Assembly: GCA_031278895.1 (NCBI GenBank)
Contig: JAITJN010000061.1
Coordinates: 1 to 61,643 of the forward strand
DNA length: 61,643 nucleotides
Direction: 5' to 3'
DNA from: Candidatus Endomicrobiellum guadaloupense
GTDB taxonomy: Bacteria; Elusimicrobiota; Endomicrobiia; Endomicrobiales; Endomicrobiaceae
The position numbers and the translations under genes are program-made. This document shows positions 1-8,036 of the stretch, piece after piece; the first letter of the stretch is position 1, and every line of letters begins with the position of its first letter. The notes beneath the pieces are model-generated. The model was given only the letters and a program-made list of their open reading frames with translations. It did no database searches and was not told where the DNA came from.

Positions 1-119
1 ACAATTTCATTATAATTTCTTAAGATTTCATAGGTCATTATCTTTTAACTAACGACCGTTTAGTCTCTCCTAGGGAATTCTTCTTTCTAAAAAGGACCAT
101 TTCTCCTTGACACTAACGA

Positions 120-148
120 TTGACAAGCTGTAGAACATATGCCATAAT
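120..148 (+). promoter_or_regulatory. Sigma70-type promoter of the toxin-antitoxin remnant
   Basis: A perfect -35 TTGACA (120-125) is followed after 17 bases by CATAAT (143-148). A Shine-Dalgarno GGAGG lies at 162-166, five bases before an ATG at 172. This is a textbook promoter plus ribosome site in front of genes that are now frameshifted, so the control region has outlived the coding sequence. Confidence 0.6.
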
Positions 149-171
149 ATACGACAAGAATGGAGGTATTA

Positions 172-441
172 ATGGCGCAATTTAAAAAATACAAGCAAAA
201 ATTTTTCAAAAATTGTTTAATAATTTGCCATCAAATATACAAGATAAAATTGCAGAATATATTGGTAGAGTTTTGAACGGAAATACTTCAAATTGTAAGT
301 CTGTTGGATAAAGTTAGCGAGATTAGAATAAATAAATTATCAAACGCTAGAAGTCTGAGCAAGAATGCTAAAAGATTGGAAGCATTTAAGAAACGCATAA
401 TTAACGACTACAATAAAAATAAAAATGTTTCGATATTTTAG
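172..441 (+). pseudogene. HigB/RelE-type toxin remnant (frameshifted)
   Basis: The ATG at 172 opens a frame (MAQFKKYKQKFFKNCL) that ends early at a TGA. Moving to the next frame, about 222-303 reads LPSNIQDKIAEYIGRVLNG followed by NTSNCKSVG, and a further shift gives KVSEIRIN. This order (short N-terminal helices, a GN..NCKSVG turn, then an SEIRI strand) is the pattern of phage-derived HigB/RelE-like addiction toxins. The GYR-YF core strand and the GGDK motif that should follow are missing, and only a K-NAKRLEAFKKR tail remains, so there are at least two frameshifts and an internal deletion. It cannot make an intact toxin. The adjacent HigA-like antitoxin fragment supports the call. Confidence 0.55.
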
Positions 442-461
442 AGAATTTAAAGATAGTAGCA

Positions 462-620
462 ATGGCAGAAAAGAAAGTATCAGAGCTTGCAAAAGTAGCA
501 AAAGTTAATAGGAGCAGTGTATATAATATTTTATCAAAAGACGCTAATCCGTCATTCTGTAGCGTGGTATCTTTTGCATATAATTTAGGAATAGACTTTA
601 GATTGAGTCCAGTGAAATAA
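462..620 (+). pseudogene. HigA-type antitoxin fragment (HTH half)
   Basis: A 52-codon frame encodes MAEKKVSELAKVAKVNRSSV followed by YNILSKDANPSF and a final helix rich in F, Y and L. The segment LAKVAKVNRSSVYNILS..ANPSF is the helix-turn-helix and trailing 'NPSF' signature of the putative addiction-module antidote family (HigA-like, Xre fold), which is normally about 100 residues. The N-terminal half is present only in pieces: upstream in the same frame lies KCFDILENLKIVA after a stop at 420-422. I read it as the downstream partner of the degenerate toxin. Whether the short DNA-binding half is still made is unknown. Nothing recognisable follows in 621-883. Confidence 0.55.
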
Positions 621-883
621 AACAAATAGAAAGAGCAAAAACTGCTTATTTTGTAAGTGGTTTTGAAGTTTTAGACTGTTTTCCACAGTTGGGAAAAAGG
701 TTGAATTTGGGTCTGGCAGCGTTAGAGAAATAAAGGATTATAAACTAACTCACTATGTGTTATCTAATAGCTCAAAATGGCGATTCCAAAAAACTGTAAG
801 CGTTCACAACATATTAAACTTTTGAAGCATTAAGCACTCGATTAAAAAAAACTGTTTAGTGAAATCAAAAAGCGTTAGCCAAT

Positions 884-1060
884 TTAAACCTTGATGAACC
901 TTTTGGTATTATACCAAAGCAAGTAATCTTTTAAGTCTTGTTCTACACCTCTAATGTCTGTTAAATTACCTTCATAGGTGTTAAAAAACTGTTCTCTTAA
1001 AGTTATCTTGAAACGCTCTATGTAAGGCATTGCTCTGTGGACTCTCTTGGGTAATTCCAA
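884..1060 (-). pseudogene. Transposase C-terminal fragment (IS3/IS481-like integrase core)
   Basis: On the - strand the last ~55 codons read MPYIERFKITLREQFFNTYE, then a run ending DLKDYLLWYNTKRFIKV and a stop at 884. The pattern 'Y.ERF..TL..EFF..Y' followed by 'L..YL.WYNTKRPHKA' is the end of the rve-type DDE integrase core of IS3/IS481-family transposases, including the last catalytic glutamate helix. The codons upstream (beyond about 1060) do not continue the family, so the gene is a 3' stub. No terminal inverted repeats are visible. A different transposase fragment lies at 52676-52951. Confidence 0.6.
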
Positions 1061-1250
1061 AAATGCGTTATTTTTCCCCGTTTTAAGCAGGGATAGAGTA
1101 ATAGAGAAAAGTAGGCTGAGAGAAAGGTATATACTGGTAACAAATGTATATTTATCAGACATAAAAGATTTTGATGAAAGAAGTAAGTATTTAAAAATAT
1201 TTCCTAAAAGGTATTTGAATGATATTAATTTAAGTTTAAGGTTAGAATGA
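1047..1250 (+). pseudogene. Unrecognised ORF tail, possibly a broken gene
   Basis: An open frame of 67 codons ends at 1250 (…DFDERSKYLKIFPKRYL then NDINLSLRLE). Its composition (K, R, L, D, E rich, no low-complexity stretches) looks coding from about codon 15 onward, just where the - strand transposase fragment ends, so it may be the 3' end of a gene interrupted by that insertion. I recognise no family. It could be chance. Confidence 0.2.
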
Positions 1251-1296
1251 AGCATGCGGTTATAATAAATACAATGAAGATAGAGATCAAAAAAGT

Positions 1297-1324
1297 ATTT
1301 TGATAATAGTCAAAATGCTATTAT
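1297..1324 (+). promoter_or_regulatory. Overlapping alternative hairpins upstream of mltG
   Basis: ATTTTGA (1297-1303) pairs with TCAAAAT (1310-1316), and ATAATAG (1303-1309) pairs with CTATTAT (1318-1324). The arms overlap, so only one stem can form at a time. This lies 22-49 bases before the mltG start. In such A+T-rich DNA it may be coincidence. Confidence 0.25.
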
Positions 1325-1345
1325 TAACGAGTGATTTAAAAAATT

Positions 1346-2302
1346 GTGATTAAAAAAATAATGGTTTTTATATTGACAGGTGTTGTTTTGTCACTAACTT
1401 TATTTTTATGTTTGGGGTTTATGTCTGCTTCAGGCAATAAAACAATGTTTATGGTTGAAAAGGGAGAAAAATTTTCAACAGTTGCGTCTCGTTTAGAAAA
1501 TCAAAGGTTAATACTTTCAAAGAAAATATTTTTGTTTTTTGTAAAACTTACAAATTCACAGGGGAAATTAAAGGCTGGTACATATGAATTGTCAGGTAAG
1601 GAGGGTATATTTAAGATCTTAAAAAAATTAAAAAGTGACTCCTCAAATTTCATTAGAATTACAATCCCTGAAGGAAGTAACATAAAACAAATTGCTAACA
1701 TTATCTCAAATAAAGTAAAAATTGATAAAGAAAAATTTATTAAAGTTGTAACAGAAAAAAACTTAGAAGGTTATCTTATGCCTGAGACTTATTTTATAAG
1801 TCCGGGAATTAGCGAAGAAGAATTAATAGATATAATGCATAATGAATTTGATAAAAAAATTACTCAAGATATGTACAAAAGAGCAAAAGATATAGGAATT
1901 CCTTTTAAAGATATAATAATAATGGCGTCTATTATTGAAAAAGAAGCTGTTAAGCCAGAGGAACGAAGTATTGTGTCTGCAGTTTTTTATAACAGACTTA
2001 AGAAGAAGATGATGTTGCAATCTTGCGCTACTGTTTTGTATGCTATGGGAGTTGTAAAAGAGAAGCTTTCTCTAGAAGATACTAAATTTAAATCTCCGTA
2101 TAATACCTACTTGCATTTTGGTTTGCCTCCAGGACCTATAAGTAATCCGGGAATAGAATCAATAAGAGCAGCTTTATATCCGGCAGATTCCGGACTTTTA
2201 TATTTTGTCTCAAATGGAGATGGAACTCATTTATTTGCTAAAACTTTTGACGAGCATATAAAAAACAAGCAAATTATAAAAAATAGAAAGATAGGAAAGT
2301 GA
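1346..2302 (+). CDS. mltG: Endolytic murein transglycosylase MltG (YceG-like)
   Basis: The 318-residue protein starts at a GTG (an ATG five codons on is the alternative) and has an N-terminal membrane anchor (residues 5-27). A LysM-like region (about 32-110, ending IPEG) precedes the YceG catalytic domain. The active-site glutamate is E198 in ASIIEKEA, followed by YNRL, LQSCATVLYA, GLPPGPISNPG and the terminal F.KT..EH. The length is normal. The family cuts nascent peptidoglycan strands in the periplasm and is thought to set glycan length. The next gene begins one base after the stop, so the two are co-transcribed. There is no clear Shine-Dalgarno site and the upstream DNA is decayed, so its native promoter may have been replaced. 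Confidence 0.93.
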   Translation: MIKKIMVFILTGVVLSLTLFLCLGFMSASGNKTMFMVEKGEKFSTVASRLENQRLILSKKIFLFFVKLTNSQGKLKAGTYELSGKEGIFKILKKLKSDSSNFIRITIPEGSNIKQIANIISNKVKIDKEKFIKVVTEKNLEGYLMPETYFISPGISEEELIDIMHNEFDKKITQDMYKRAKDIGIPFKDIIIMASIIEKEAVKPEERSIVSAVFYNRLKKKMMLQSCATVLYAMGVVKEKLSLEDTKFKSPYNTYLHFGLPPGPISNPGIESIRAALYPADSGLLYFVSNGDGTHLFAKTFDEHIKNKQIIKNRKIGK

Positions 2303-2303
2303 G

Positions 2304-3491
2304 ATGGAACAAAAAAGAGTTTACTTGGATAACAGTGCTACTACAAAAGTAGCGCCTGAAGTTATAGAAACTATGCAACAATACTTTGGAGAAATTTATG
2401 GGAATCCTTCAAGCTTTCATTATTTTGGAAGGCAAGCAAAAACAGCCATAGACAACTCTAGAACAAAAATAGCTGAGCTAATAAACGCAAGCCCTGAAGA
2501 GATATTTTTTACAGGATGTGGAACAGAGTCTGATAATATTGCTATATTTGGTTTGTTAAACGCTTATGGCAGTAAATGTCATATAATTACTACAAGAATA
2601 GAACATCATGCTGTTTTATATTCTTGTAGACATCTTGAAGAAGTTGGCTATGAAGTTACTTATCTTGGCGTTGATAAAGATGGGGTTATTTCCATTGAAG
2701 ATTTTAAAAAAGCTGTAAAAGACAATACTATTCTTGTAACAATAATGCATGCAAACAACGAAGTTGGGTCAATTCAACCTATAGAAGCAATTGCTGATGA
2801 GATCAAAAAAATTAATGAGAATAGAAGAAATAAAATATATTTTCATACAGATGCTGTACAAACTGCTGGTAAACTTTGCCTTGATGTTAAAAAGTTAGGT
2901 GTTGGTATGCTTGCAATATCTGCTCATAAATTTAACGGCCCTAAAGGTATAGGCGTTTTATACGTTAAAAAGAGTGTAAAAATATATCCTCTAATGTTTG
3001 GCGGACATCATGAAAGTGGTTTACGTCCAGGAACTGAAAATACTGCGTCTATAGTAGGCTGTGCTAAAGCATTTGAAATTGCCAATGCTGCTATAGAAGA
3101 AAATGAGAAGCATACTTTGCATTTAAGAGAAAAATTAAAGAAAGGCATTTTAGAAACTATACCTGAAGTTAGTATTAATGCAAGTGATATAAGATCAGTC
3201 TCAAATATTTTAAATGTAAGCTTTAACTATATAGAAGGAGAAGCTTTGCTTCTTATGCTTGATATGAAAGGCATAGCGGTTTCAACAGGCTCAGCATGTG
3301 CTTTAGGATCATCAGAGCCTTCTCATGTTCTCTCATCAATGCGTGTGGATCCTGTTGCGGCTCAAGGAGCTATACGTTTTTCTTTTGGACATTATAATAG
3401 AGAGGAAGATGTTGATTATGTTCTTGAAGTATTGCCAAAAATTGTGTCTGACTTGAGGTTAATGTCTCCAATGTGGAATCAAAAACATTAA
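2304..3491 (+). CDS. Cysteine desulfurase (NifS/IscS family)
   Basis: A 395-residue PLP enzyme releases sulfur from cysteine for Fe-S clusters and tRNA thiolation. Visible are YLDNSATT at the N-terminus, HHAV (H101-H102), the PLP-aspartate strand HTDAVQTAGK, the Schiff-base lysine K209 in SAHKFNGPKG, ESGLRPGTEN, and the persulfide cysteine C332 in STGSACALGSSEPSHVL. The short loop around C332 is of the NifS/IscS class I type. The start overlaps the Shine-Dalgarno-poor end of mltG, and translation is probably coupled. No iscU or nifU lies next to it, so its acceptor is encoded elsewhere or the sulfur goes to tRNA modification. Confidence 0.93.
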   Translation: MEQKRVYLDNSATTKVAPEVIETMQQYFGEIYGNPSSFHYFGRQAKTAIDNSRTKIAELINASPEEIFFTGCGTESDNIAIFGLLNAYGSKCHIITTRIEHHAVLYSCRHLEEVGYEVTYLGVDKDGVISIEDFKKAVKDNTILVTIMHANNEVGSIQPIEAIADEIKKINENRRNKIYFHTDAVQTAGKLCLDVKKLGVGMLAISAHKFNGPKGIGVLYVKKSVKIYPLMFGGHHESGLRPGTENTASIVGCAKAFEIANAAIEENEKHTLHLREKLKKGILETIPEVSINASDIRSVSNILNVSFNYIEGEALLLMLDMKGIAVSTGSACALGSSEPSHVLSSMRVDPVAAQGAIRFSFGHYNREEDVDYVLEVLPKIVSDLRLMSPMWNQKH

Positions 3492-3534
3492 CAGAAAGTA
3501 AAAAGAAGAGACTTTATAAAAAGTGGAGGGACAT

Positions 3535-3660
3535 ATGTATATTGATTTTGCATCAGATTGGCCGGCATACTTGTTTATGGCATTATTCATATTTTTCTTT
3601 GCATACATCGTTATAAGAGGAAAGAAAAGTAGTGTTAGTGCGGATGAAAATAAGAAATAA
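3535..3660 (+). CDS. Small single-pass membrane protein (41 aa)
   Basis: A strong site GGAGGG (3525-3530) precedes an ATG at 3535. The frame gives an acidic N-terminus (MYIDFASDW), one hydrophobic helix of about 20 residues (PAYLFMALFIFFFAYIVI), then RGKK and a polar tail ending ENKK. The layout (N-out or N-in anchor with positive charges after the helix) is that of a real small membrane protein, and it fills the gap between the desulfurase and yajQ with the same orientation. I do not recognise a family. Its position suggests co-transcription with its neighbours. Confidence 0.6.
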   Translation: MYIDFASDWPAYLFMALFIFFFAYIVIRGKKSSVSADENKK

Positions 3661-3687
3661 ATCTATTAGAAATTTTCGGAGGATTTA

Positions 3688-4185
3688 ATGGCTGATAAGT
3701 TTTCTTTTGACATAGTTTCTGAAGTAAATATGATGGAAGTTGAAAATGCTGTCAACCAAGCTCAGAAAGAACTTGCAAACAGATTTGACTTTAAGGGAAG
3801 TAAATCTTCAATAGAATTTAACAAAAATGATAAAAAAATAACTCTTGTTGCAGATGACGATTTTAAAATGAAAGCTTTGAAAGATATCTTAGAAGGGCGT
3901 TTTGCAAAGAGAGGGGTATCAATAAAGTCTCTTAATTATAAATCCCAAGAGAAAGCTTTTGAAGGATATATAAGGCAAGTTGCAGAGATTATTTCAGGAC
4001 TTCCTTCAGATAAAACAAAAGAGCTTGTAAAACTTATAAAAGATTCAAAGATAAAAGTACAAATACAGATAGATGGTTCAAAAGTTAAAGTTGTTTCACC
4101 AAAGAAAGATGATTTACAACAGGTAATAACATACTTAAAAGGAACATTTTTTTCTCTGCCTCTTCAGTTTACCAACTATAGATAG
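3688..4185 (+). CDS. yajQ: YajQ family nucleotide-binding protein (UPF0234)
   Basis: The 165-residue protein matches YajQ over its length: MADKFSFDIVSEVNMMEVEN at the start, NRFDFKGSKSSIE, the A.DDFK.K...DIL segment, and the end F.SLPLQFTNYR. The fold is two ferredoxin-like domains. Members bind nucleotides, and cyclic di-GMP binding has been shown for some proteobacterial homologues; whether that holds here cannot be seen. It is preceded by a good GGAGG site. The neighbouring receiver-GAF gene may share its transcript (gap of 17 bases). Confidence 0.93.
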   Translation: MADKFSFDIVSEVNMMEVENAVNQAQKELANRFDFKGSKSSIEFNKNDKKITLVADDDFKMKALKDILEGRFAKRGVSIKSLNYKSQEKAFEGYIRQVAEIISGLPSDKTKELVKLIKDSKIKVQIQIDGSKVKVVSPKKDDLQQVITYLKGTFFSLPLQFTNYR

Positions 4186-4202
4186 ATACTAAGGGGAGCA
4201 AA

Positions 4203-5171
4203 ATGTTGTATAAAAAAGGAAGCATTCTTATTGTTGACGACGAAGACATCATTAGAAATCTTTTGATGTCGGAATTTTCAAAGTTAGGTTACGAGACTAT
4301 ATCAGCTATAAATGGAGAAGATGCGTTAAACAAGCTCAATACAGAAAAAGTACAGATTGTAATTACTGATATGAAAATGCCCAAGTTTGGAGGGCTTGAT
4401 GTTTTAAAAGCAGTAAAAGAAAAATCTCCCAAATCTGAAGTTATTATAATTACCGGGCATGCTACAGTTGAAGAAGCTTTAGAGGCAATGAAAGGTGGAG
4501 CATATGATTTTATACAAAAACCTTTTAATATTGATGAGCTAATCGCATTAGTTGAGAAAGCTTTAGAGAAAAACGAGCTCAACATCATGTTGGCTTTGTA
4601 CGAGAGTTCCAATGCCATTTTTTCAAGCTTAGATTTGGAAGATTTGTTTCCAATAATGATATCTTTGCTAAAAGATGTTACAAATTCAAAAGATGTTTCT
4701 ATATTTTTGTTTGACAGTACAGACGTAATATATTTAGCTTCATCTTCAATTCCGATGTTTGATTCTCGCAGAAGAGAGCTAGAAGATTTTATTTTAGGAG
4801 TATGTAGGGATAATAATACTAAATGTCTAACACCTATATCTTTTGAAACAAAAAATCCCCCAGAAGAATTTGGAGAAAATCTTTTATCTAAAACTGAAAT
4901 AAAGTCAATTTTATTATATCCGATAATTTTAAGAAATAAGATTTTTGGATATATATTGATTACTAAATCGGAAGGTATGACATCGTTTGTTTCGTCCGAC
5001 ATTAAAAATGTTTCAGTATTTGTAGCACAAATTGCGCAAGCTATAAATAACGCTAACCTTTATGAGAAACTTAAAGTTAAAATCGCAGAGCTTGAGCAAA
5101 CATTGATCGATTTAGACACAGTAAAAAAAGAAATTCAAGTTTTAAAAGAAGATACAGATTCATGTCTTTAA
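4203..5171 (+). CDS. Response regulator with receiver and GAF-like domains
   Basis: This is a 322-residue cytoplasmic regulator. The receiver domain (residues 7-120) has the acidic pocket D12-D13-E14, phospho-acceptor D56 in ITDMKMP, T84 in IIITGHAT and K106 in QKPF. Residues about 130-290 form a GAF-like sensory domain, and residues 290-320 a coiled coil (EKLKVKIAELEQTLIDLDTV). No DNA-binding, GGDEF or HD-GYP output domain follows, so output is probably by protein contact. No histidine kinase is adjacent. The next gene (rlmD) starts ten bases before its stop, which implies coupled translation. Confidence 0.85.
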   Translation: MLYKKGSILIVDDEDIIRNLLMSEFSKLGYETISAINGEDALNKLNTEKVQIVITDMKMPKFGGLDVLKAVKEKSPKSEVIIITGHATVEEALEAMKGGAYDFIQKPFNIDELIALVEKALEKNELNIMLALYESSNAIFSSLDLEDLFPIMISLLKDVTNSKDVSIFLFDSTDVIYLASSSIPMFDSRRRELEDFILGVCRDNNTKCLTPISFETKNPPEEFGENLLSKTEIKSILLYPIILRNKIFGYILITKSEGMTSFVSSDIKNVSVFVAQIAQAINNANLYEKLKVKIAELEQTLIDLDTVKKEIQVLKEDTDSCL

Positions 5172-6538
5172 AAAATAAGATTATAAATGTAGTATGTGAA
5201 AAAATTGTTTTTCCAGGAAGATCTCTTTGTAGATGTGATGACGCAATTGCATTGTTTACTGAAGGACTTCTCCCAAAGGAACAAGCAGATGTCTTAGTAA
5301 TGAGAGATAAAAAATCTTTCAGGGAAGGCTTAGTAAAAAAAATTACTTCCAAATCTTCTGAAAGAACATCTCCTTTATGCCCTTCTTTTGGAATATGTGG
5401 TGGTTGTTCTTTTCAAAATACTTCATACGAGAATCAAGTCAAATATAAACAACAATATGTTTGCGAACTTTTGAAATTTGCAGATATTAAAATCTCTCAG
5501 ATTTTAACAAGTCCTAATATGTGGTTTTATAGAAATAAAATGGAGTTTAGCTTTTTTAACTCTTCCAACAATAATTTAGTTGATGGCGATTTTGAGGTAG
5601 ATTTGGGGCTTCACCGCAGAGGAAGTTTTAATAGATATATATCACTCCCCCCTTGTTTTATTGCAGATAAAGATTTTTTACGTGCAGCAGAAATTGTAAA
5701 AGATTTCGCTAATAAAAATAATATTTCTGTGTATAATAATAAAACTCATGAAGGGTTTTTTAGACATTTGGTTTTGCGTAAAGCTACAAATAATAATCAG
5801 TTCCTTATAAATATAGTTACAAATAGTCCTGATCAAGAACAATCATTCCCAGCGTCTCTTGTAAAAGAATTGTCAGAATTTGCAGATAGTATTTATTGGA
5901 CAATAAATGGAAGAAAGTCTGATGCTGTGGTGTCTGATAAAACTATCCTTGTGTACGGAAATCCTTTTATTACAGAAAAGCTTAGTGTTGGCGGAAAAGA
6001 TTATTTTTTCAACATTTCTCCGTTTTCGTTTTTTCAGACAAACTCGAAAGTGACAGAAATTTTATATAACGAGGTTCTAAGATTATTAAACCCATCAAAA
6101 GAAGATGTTCTGCTTGATTTATACTGTGGTACTGGCACAATAGGTATTTCTATGGCTCATTATGTAAAAAAAGTTGTTGGTATAGAGCAAATTGAGCAGG
6201 CTATAGAGAATGCTAAAGAAAATGCTGTAGTAAATAATGTTTTTAACGCGGAGTTTCATGCTATAACTGCAGAACAATGGGTTAGTGAGAATGAGTTGAA
6301 ATTTGATGTTATAGTTGTAGATCCACCCAGAGAAGGTCTTACTAAAGATGTTTTAGATTTCTTATTGAACTCAAATGCAAAGAAAATAGTTTATGTTTCC
6401 TGTAATCCTTCTAGTCTTGCTAGGGATTTGCAAATTATAATTGAAAGAGATATATATATTGTTAAAGCAATTGTTCCTGTTGATATGTTTCCGCAGACGT
6501 ATCATGCGGAGACTATTGTTTTATTAGAACTCATTTAG
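5162..6538 (+). CDS. rlmD: 23S rRNA (uracil-5-)-methyltransferase, RlmD/TrmA family
   Basis: The 458-residue SAM-dependent enzyme methylates C5 of uridine in RNA. An N-terminal TRAM-like domain is followed by a 4Fe-4S site with C73, C79, C82 and C165. The methyltransferase domain shows LDLYCGTGTIG (SAM loop, about 319-328), VVDPPREG, the nucleophile C414 in YVSCNPSSLARD and the general base E450 in HAETIVLL. The four cluster cysteines favour the RlmD/RlmCD type over cluster-free TrmA; which uridine is modified cannot be told from sequence. The start lies inside the end of the response-regulator gene. Confidence 0.9.
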   Translation: MSLKNKIINVVCEKIVFPGRSLCRCDDAIALFTEGLLPKEQADVLVMRDKKSFREGLVKKITSKSSERTSPLCPSFGICGGCSFQNTSYENQVKYKQQYVCELLKFADIKISQILTSPNMWFYRNKMEFSFFNSSNNNLVDGDFEVDLGLHRRGSFNRYISLPPCFIADKDFLRAAEIVKDFANKNNISVYNNKTHEGFFRHLVLRKATNNNQFLINIVTNSPDQEQSFPASLVKELSEFADSIYWTINGRKSDAVVSDKTILVYGNPFITEKLSVGGKDYFFNISPFSFFQTNSKVTEILYNEVLRLLNPSKEDVLLDLYCGTGTIGISMAHYVKKVVGIEQIEQAIENAKENAVVNNVFNAEFHAITAEQWVSENELKFDVIVVDPPREGLTKDVLDFLLNSNAKKIVYVSCNPSSLARDLQIIIERDIYIVKAIVPVDMFPQTYHAETIVLLELI

Positions 6539-6565
6539 CTTAATAGTTAGTGGAGAATACTTTTT

Positions 6566-8008
6566 ATGAAGAAATTTAGTCTTTTATTTGTTTTTATGAT
6601 TTTTTGTATTAGTGGTATTAAAAGTTTTGTTTATGGAAAGATGTTAACAATTGATAATTATCTAGCTATGATTGCTAAGAATAACAATGAATGGAAATCT
6701 ATTCAGGCAGAGATTGATGCTATAAAAGGTAAACTTGATGAGATAGAAAGAGTGTACGTATTTTCTTTTACTGCAGGTATAAGTTATAGTGATGATAAAA
6801 GCGGTAGACCTTATAGTCAGAGCCTTAAACTTGATGATTTAATAAATTGGAAATATGATGCATCTTTAAATAAACAATTTGAAACCGGAACAAAGGTGTA
6901 TTTGGGAGTAGATGGTTCTTATGGAACTTATGATTATGTTAACACTGATAAGTACAGCATAAAAGATATTGTTCCTTTTGTAAAACTTGAACAATCACTT
7001 TGGAAAGACATAAATGGTGGTTCTACAAAAGCAAGTATTGCTAAACAAAAAGCAAGTGCAAGGTCTCAATTGTATTTGTATGAATATAAAAAGCAGAAGT
7101 TTTTGTTGGATGCAATAAAAGCTTATTGGGATTTGTCATATGCAAGAACAATTGTAGATTTTAAAATAGTATCTTTTGATAGGAAAAAAAAGATTTTGGA
7201 GTGGAATCAAAGAAGATACAAAATGGATTTAGTCGAAAAATCTGATCTACTTCAGTCCCAAGCTGCAGTAAAGTCTGGCGAGTTGAATTTAAAGCTTGCT
7301 TATGAAGATGAAAGTAAAAATAATAGAACTTTCAATCTATTTATAAATATTAATGAGGATAATGTGAGATATGATGTTGAGAAGTTTGAAGATAAGGGAA
7401 ATTCCTTCAAGGTTGATAAAGATCTTTTAAGGAAAGGAACACGAGCTGATGTCCTTTCAGCATTAGAAGATGTAAATGCAGCTTTATATGATCAAGAGGT
7501 TTCTCAAAGGAGTAGAGGTGCTGATTTAGTATTTGAAGGGAAATATGCTCTTAATAATGTTGCTCAAAATCAAACTAGTAAATCTTTTGAGCGTATAAAA
7601 GATGGTGACAGATCATCTTATTCTATAGGGTTAAGATATACATTACCATTAGATTTTAAGCTTAGAAAGGTTATAGATAAAGGTTATGAAGCTGCAAAAA
7701 TCGCTGCTCAGTCATTAGCTGAAAGTGTAGCATCAAAGGAAAACAATGATTGGATTCAGTTGCTTGATAATTGGAACAATACACGTATAAGATTGGAAGT
7801 TGCTTTTGATATTGAAAAAATACAAAGGCAACGTTATGAAGAAGATAGAAAACTTTTACAAAGAGGAAGAACAACCACATATATGGTTTTGCAAAGTGAG
7901 GAAGATTTAGACTCATCAACCATCAATGTTTTAAAAGGCATACTAGAACTTATTAAAATAGATGAAGAAGTAAAAGCTTTTTATAGCGGTGTTAATGAAG
8001 TTCTCTAA
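6566..8008 (+). CDS. TolC-family outer-membrane efflux protein
   Basis: A 480-residue protein with a signal peptide (MKKFSLLFVFMIFCISGIKS, cleavage near residue 24) and the two-part helical/beta pattern of outer-membrane factors: long amphipathic helices rich in A, K, Q and D (about 165-260 and 375-470) around beta stretches with alternating aromatic residues. The segment AKIAAQSLAESVASKENNDW is typical of the second hairpin. It lies 28 bases upstream of the RND transporter and is surely its exit duct. A second, shorter TolC-like protein is encoded at 46418-47611. Confidence 0.85.
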   Translation: MKKFSLLFVFMIFCISGIKSFVYGKMLTIDNYLAMIAKNNNEWKSIQAEIDAIKGKLDEIERVYVFSFTAGISYSDDKSGRPYSQSLKLDDLINWKYDASLNKQFETGTKVYLGVDGSYGTYDYVNTDKYSIKDIVPFVKLEQSLWKDINGGSTKASIAKQKASARSQLYLYEYKKQKFLLDAIKAYWDLSYARTIVDFKIVSFDRKKKILEWNQRRYKMDLVEKSDLLQSQAAVKSGELNLKLAYEDESKNNRTFNLFININEDNVRYDVEKFEDKGNSFKVDKDLLRKGTRADVLSALEDVNAALYDQEVSQRSRGADLVFEGKYALNNVAQNQTSKSFERIKDGDRSSYSIGLRYTLPLDFKLRKVIDKGYEAAKIAAQSLAESVASKENNDWIQLLDNWNNTRIRLEVAFDIEKIQRQRYEEDRKLLQRGRTTTYMVLQSEEDLDSSTINVLKGILELIKIDEEVKAFYSGVNEVL

Positions 8009-8036
8009 ATTTGGAATAAAGGATTAAGGTTATAGT

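Noticed and set aside
621-883. Possible coding remnant reading LTHYVLSNSSKWRFQKTVSV
   Set aside because: Too short, interrupted, and without any family I can recognise.
4289-5002. 237-codon - strand frame opposite the response regulator
   Set aside because: Shadow of the + strand gene: Ser/Ile/Leu-rich, with no motif and no ribosome site.
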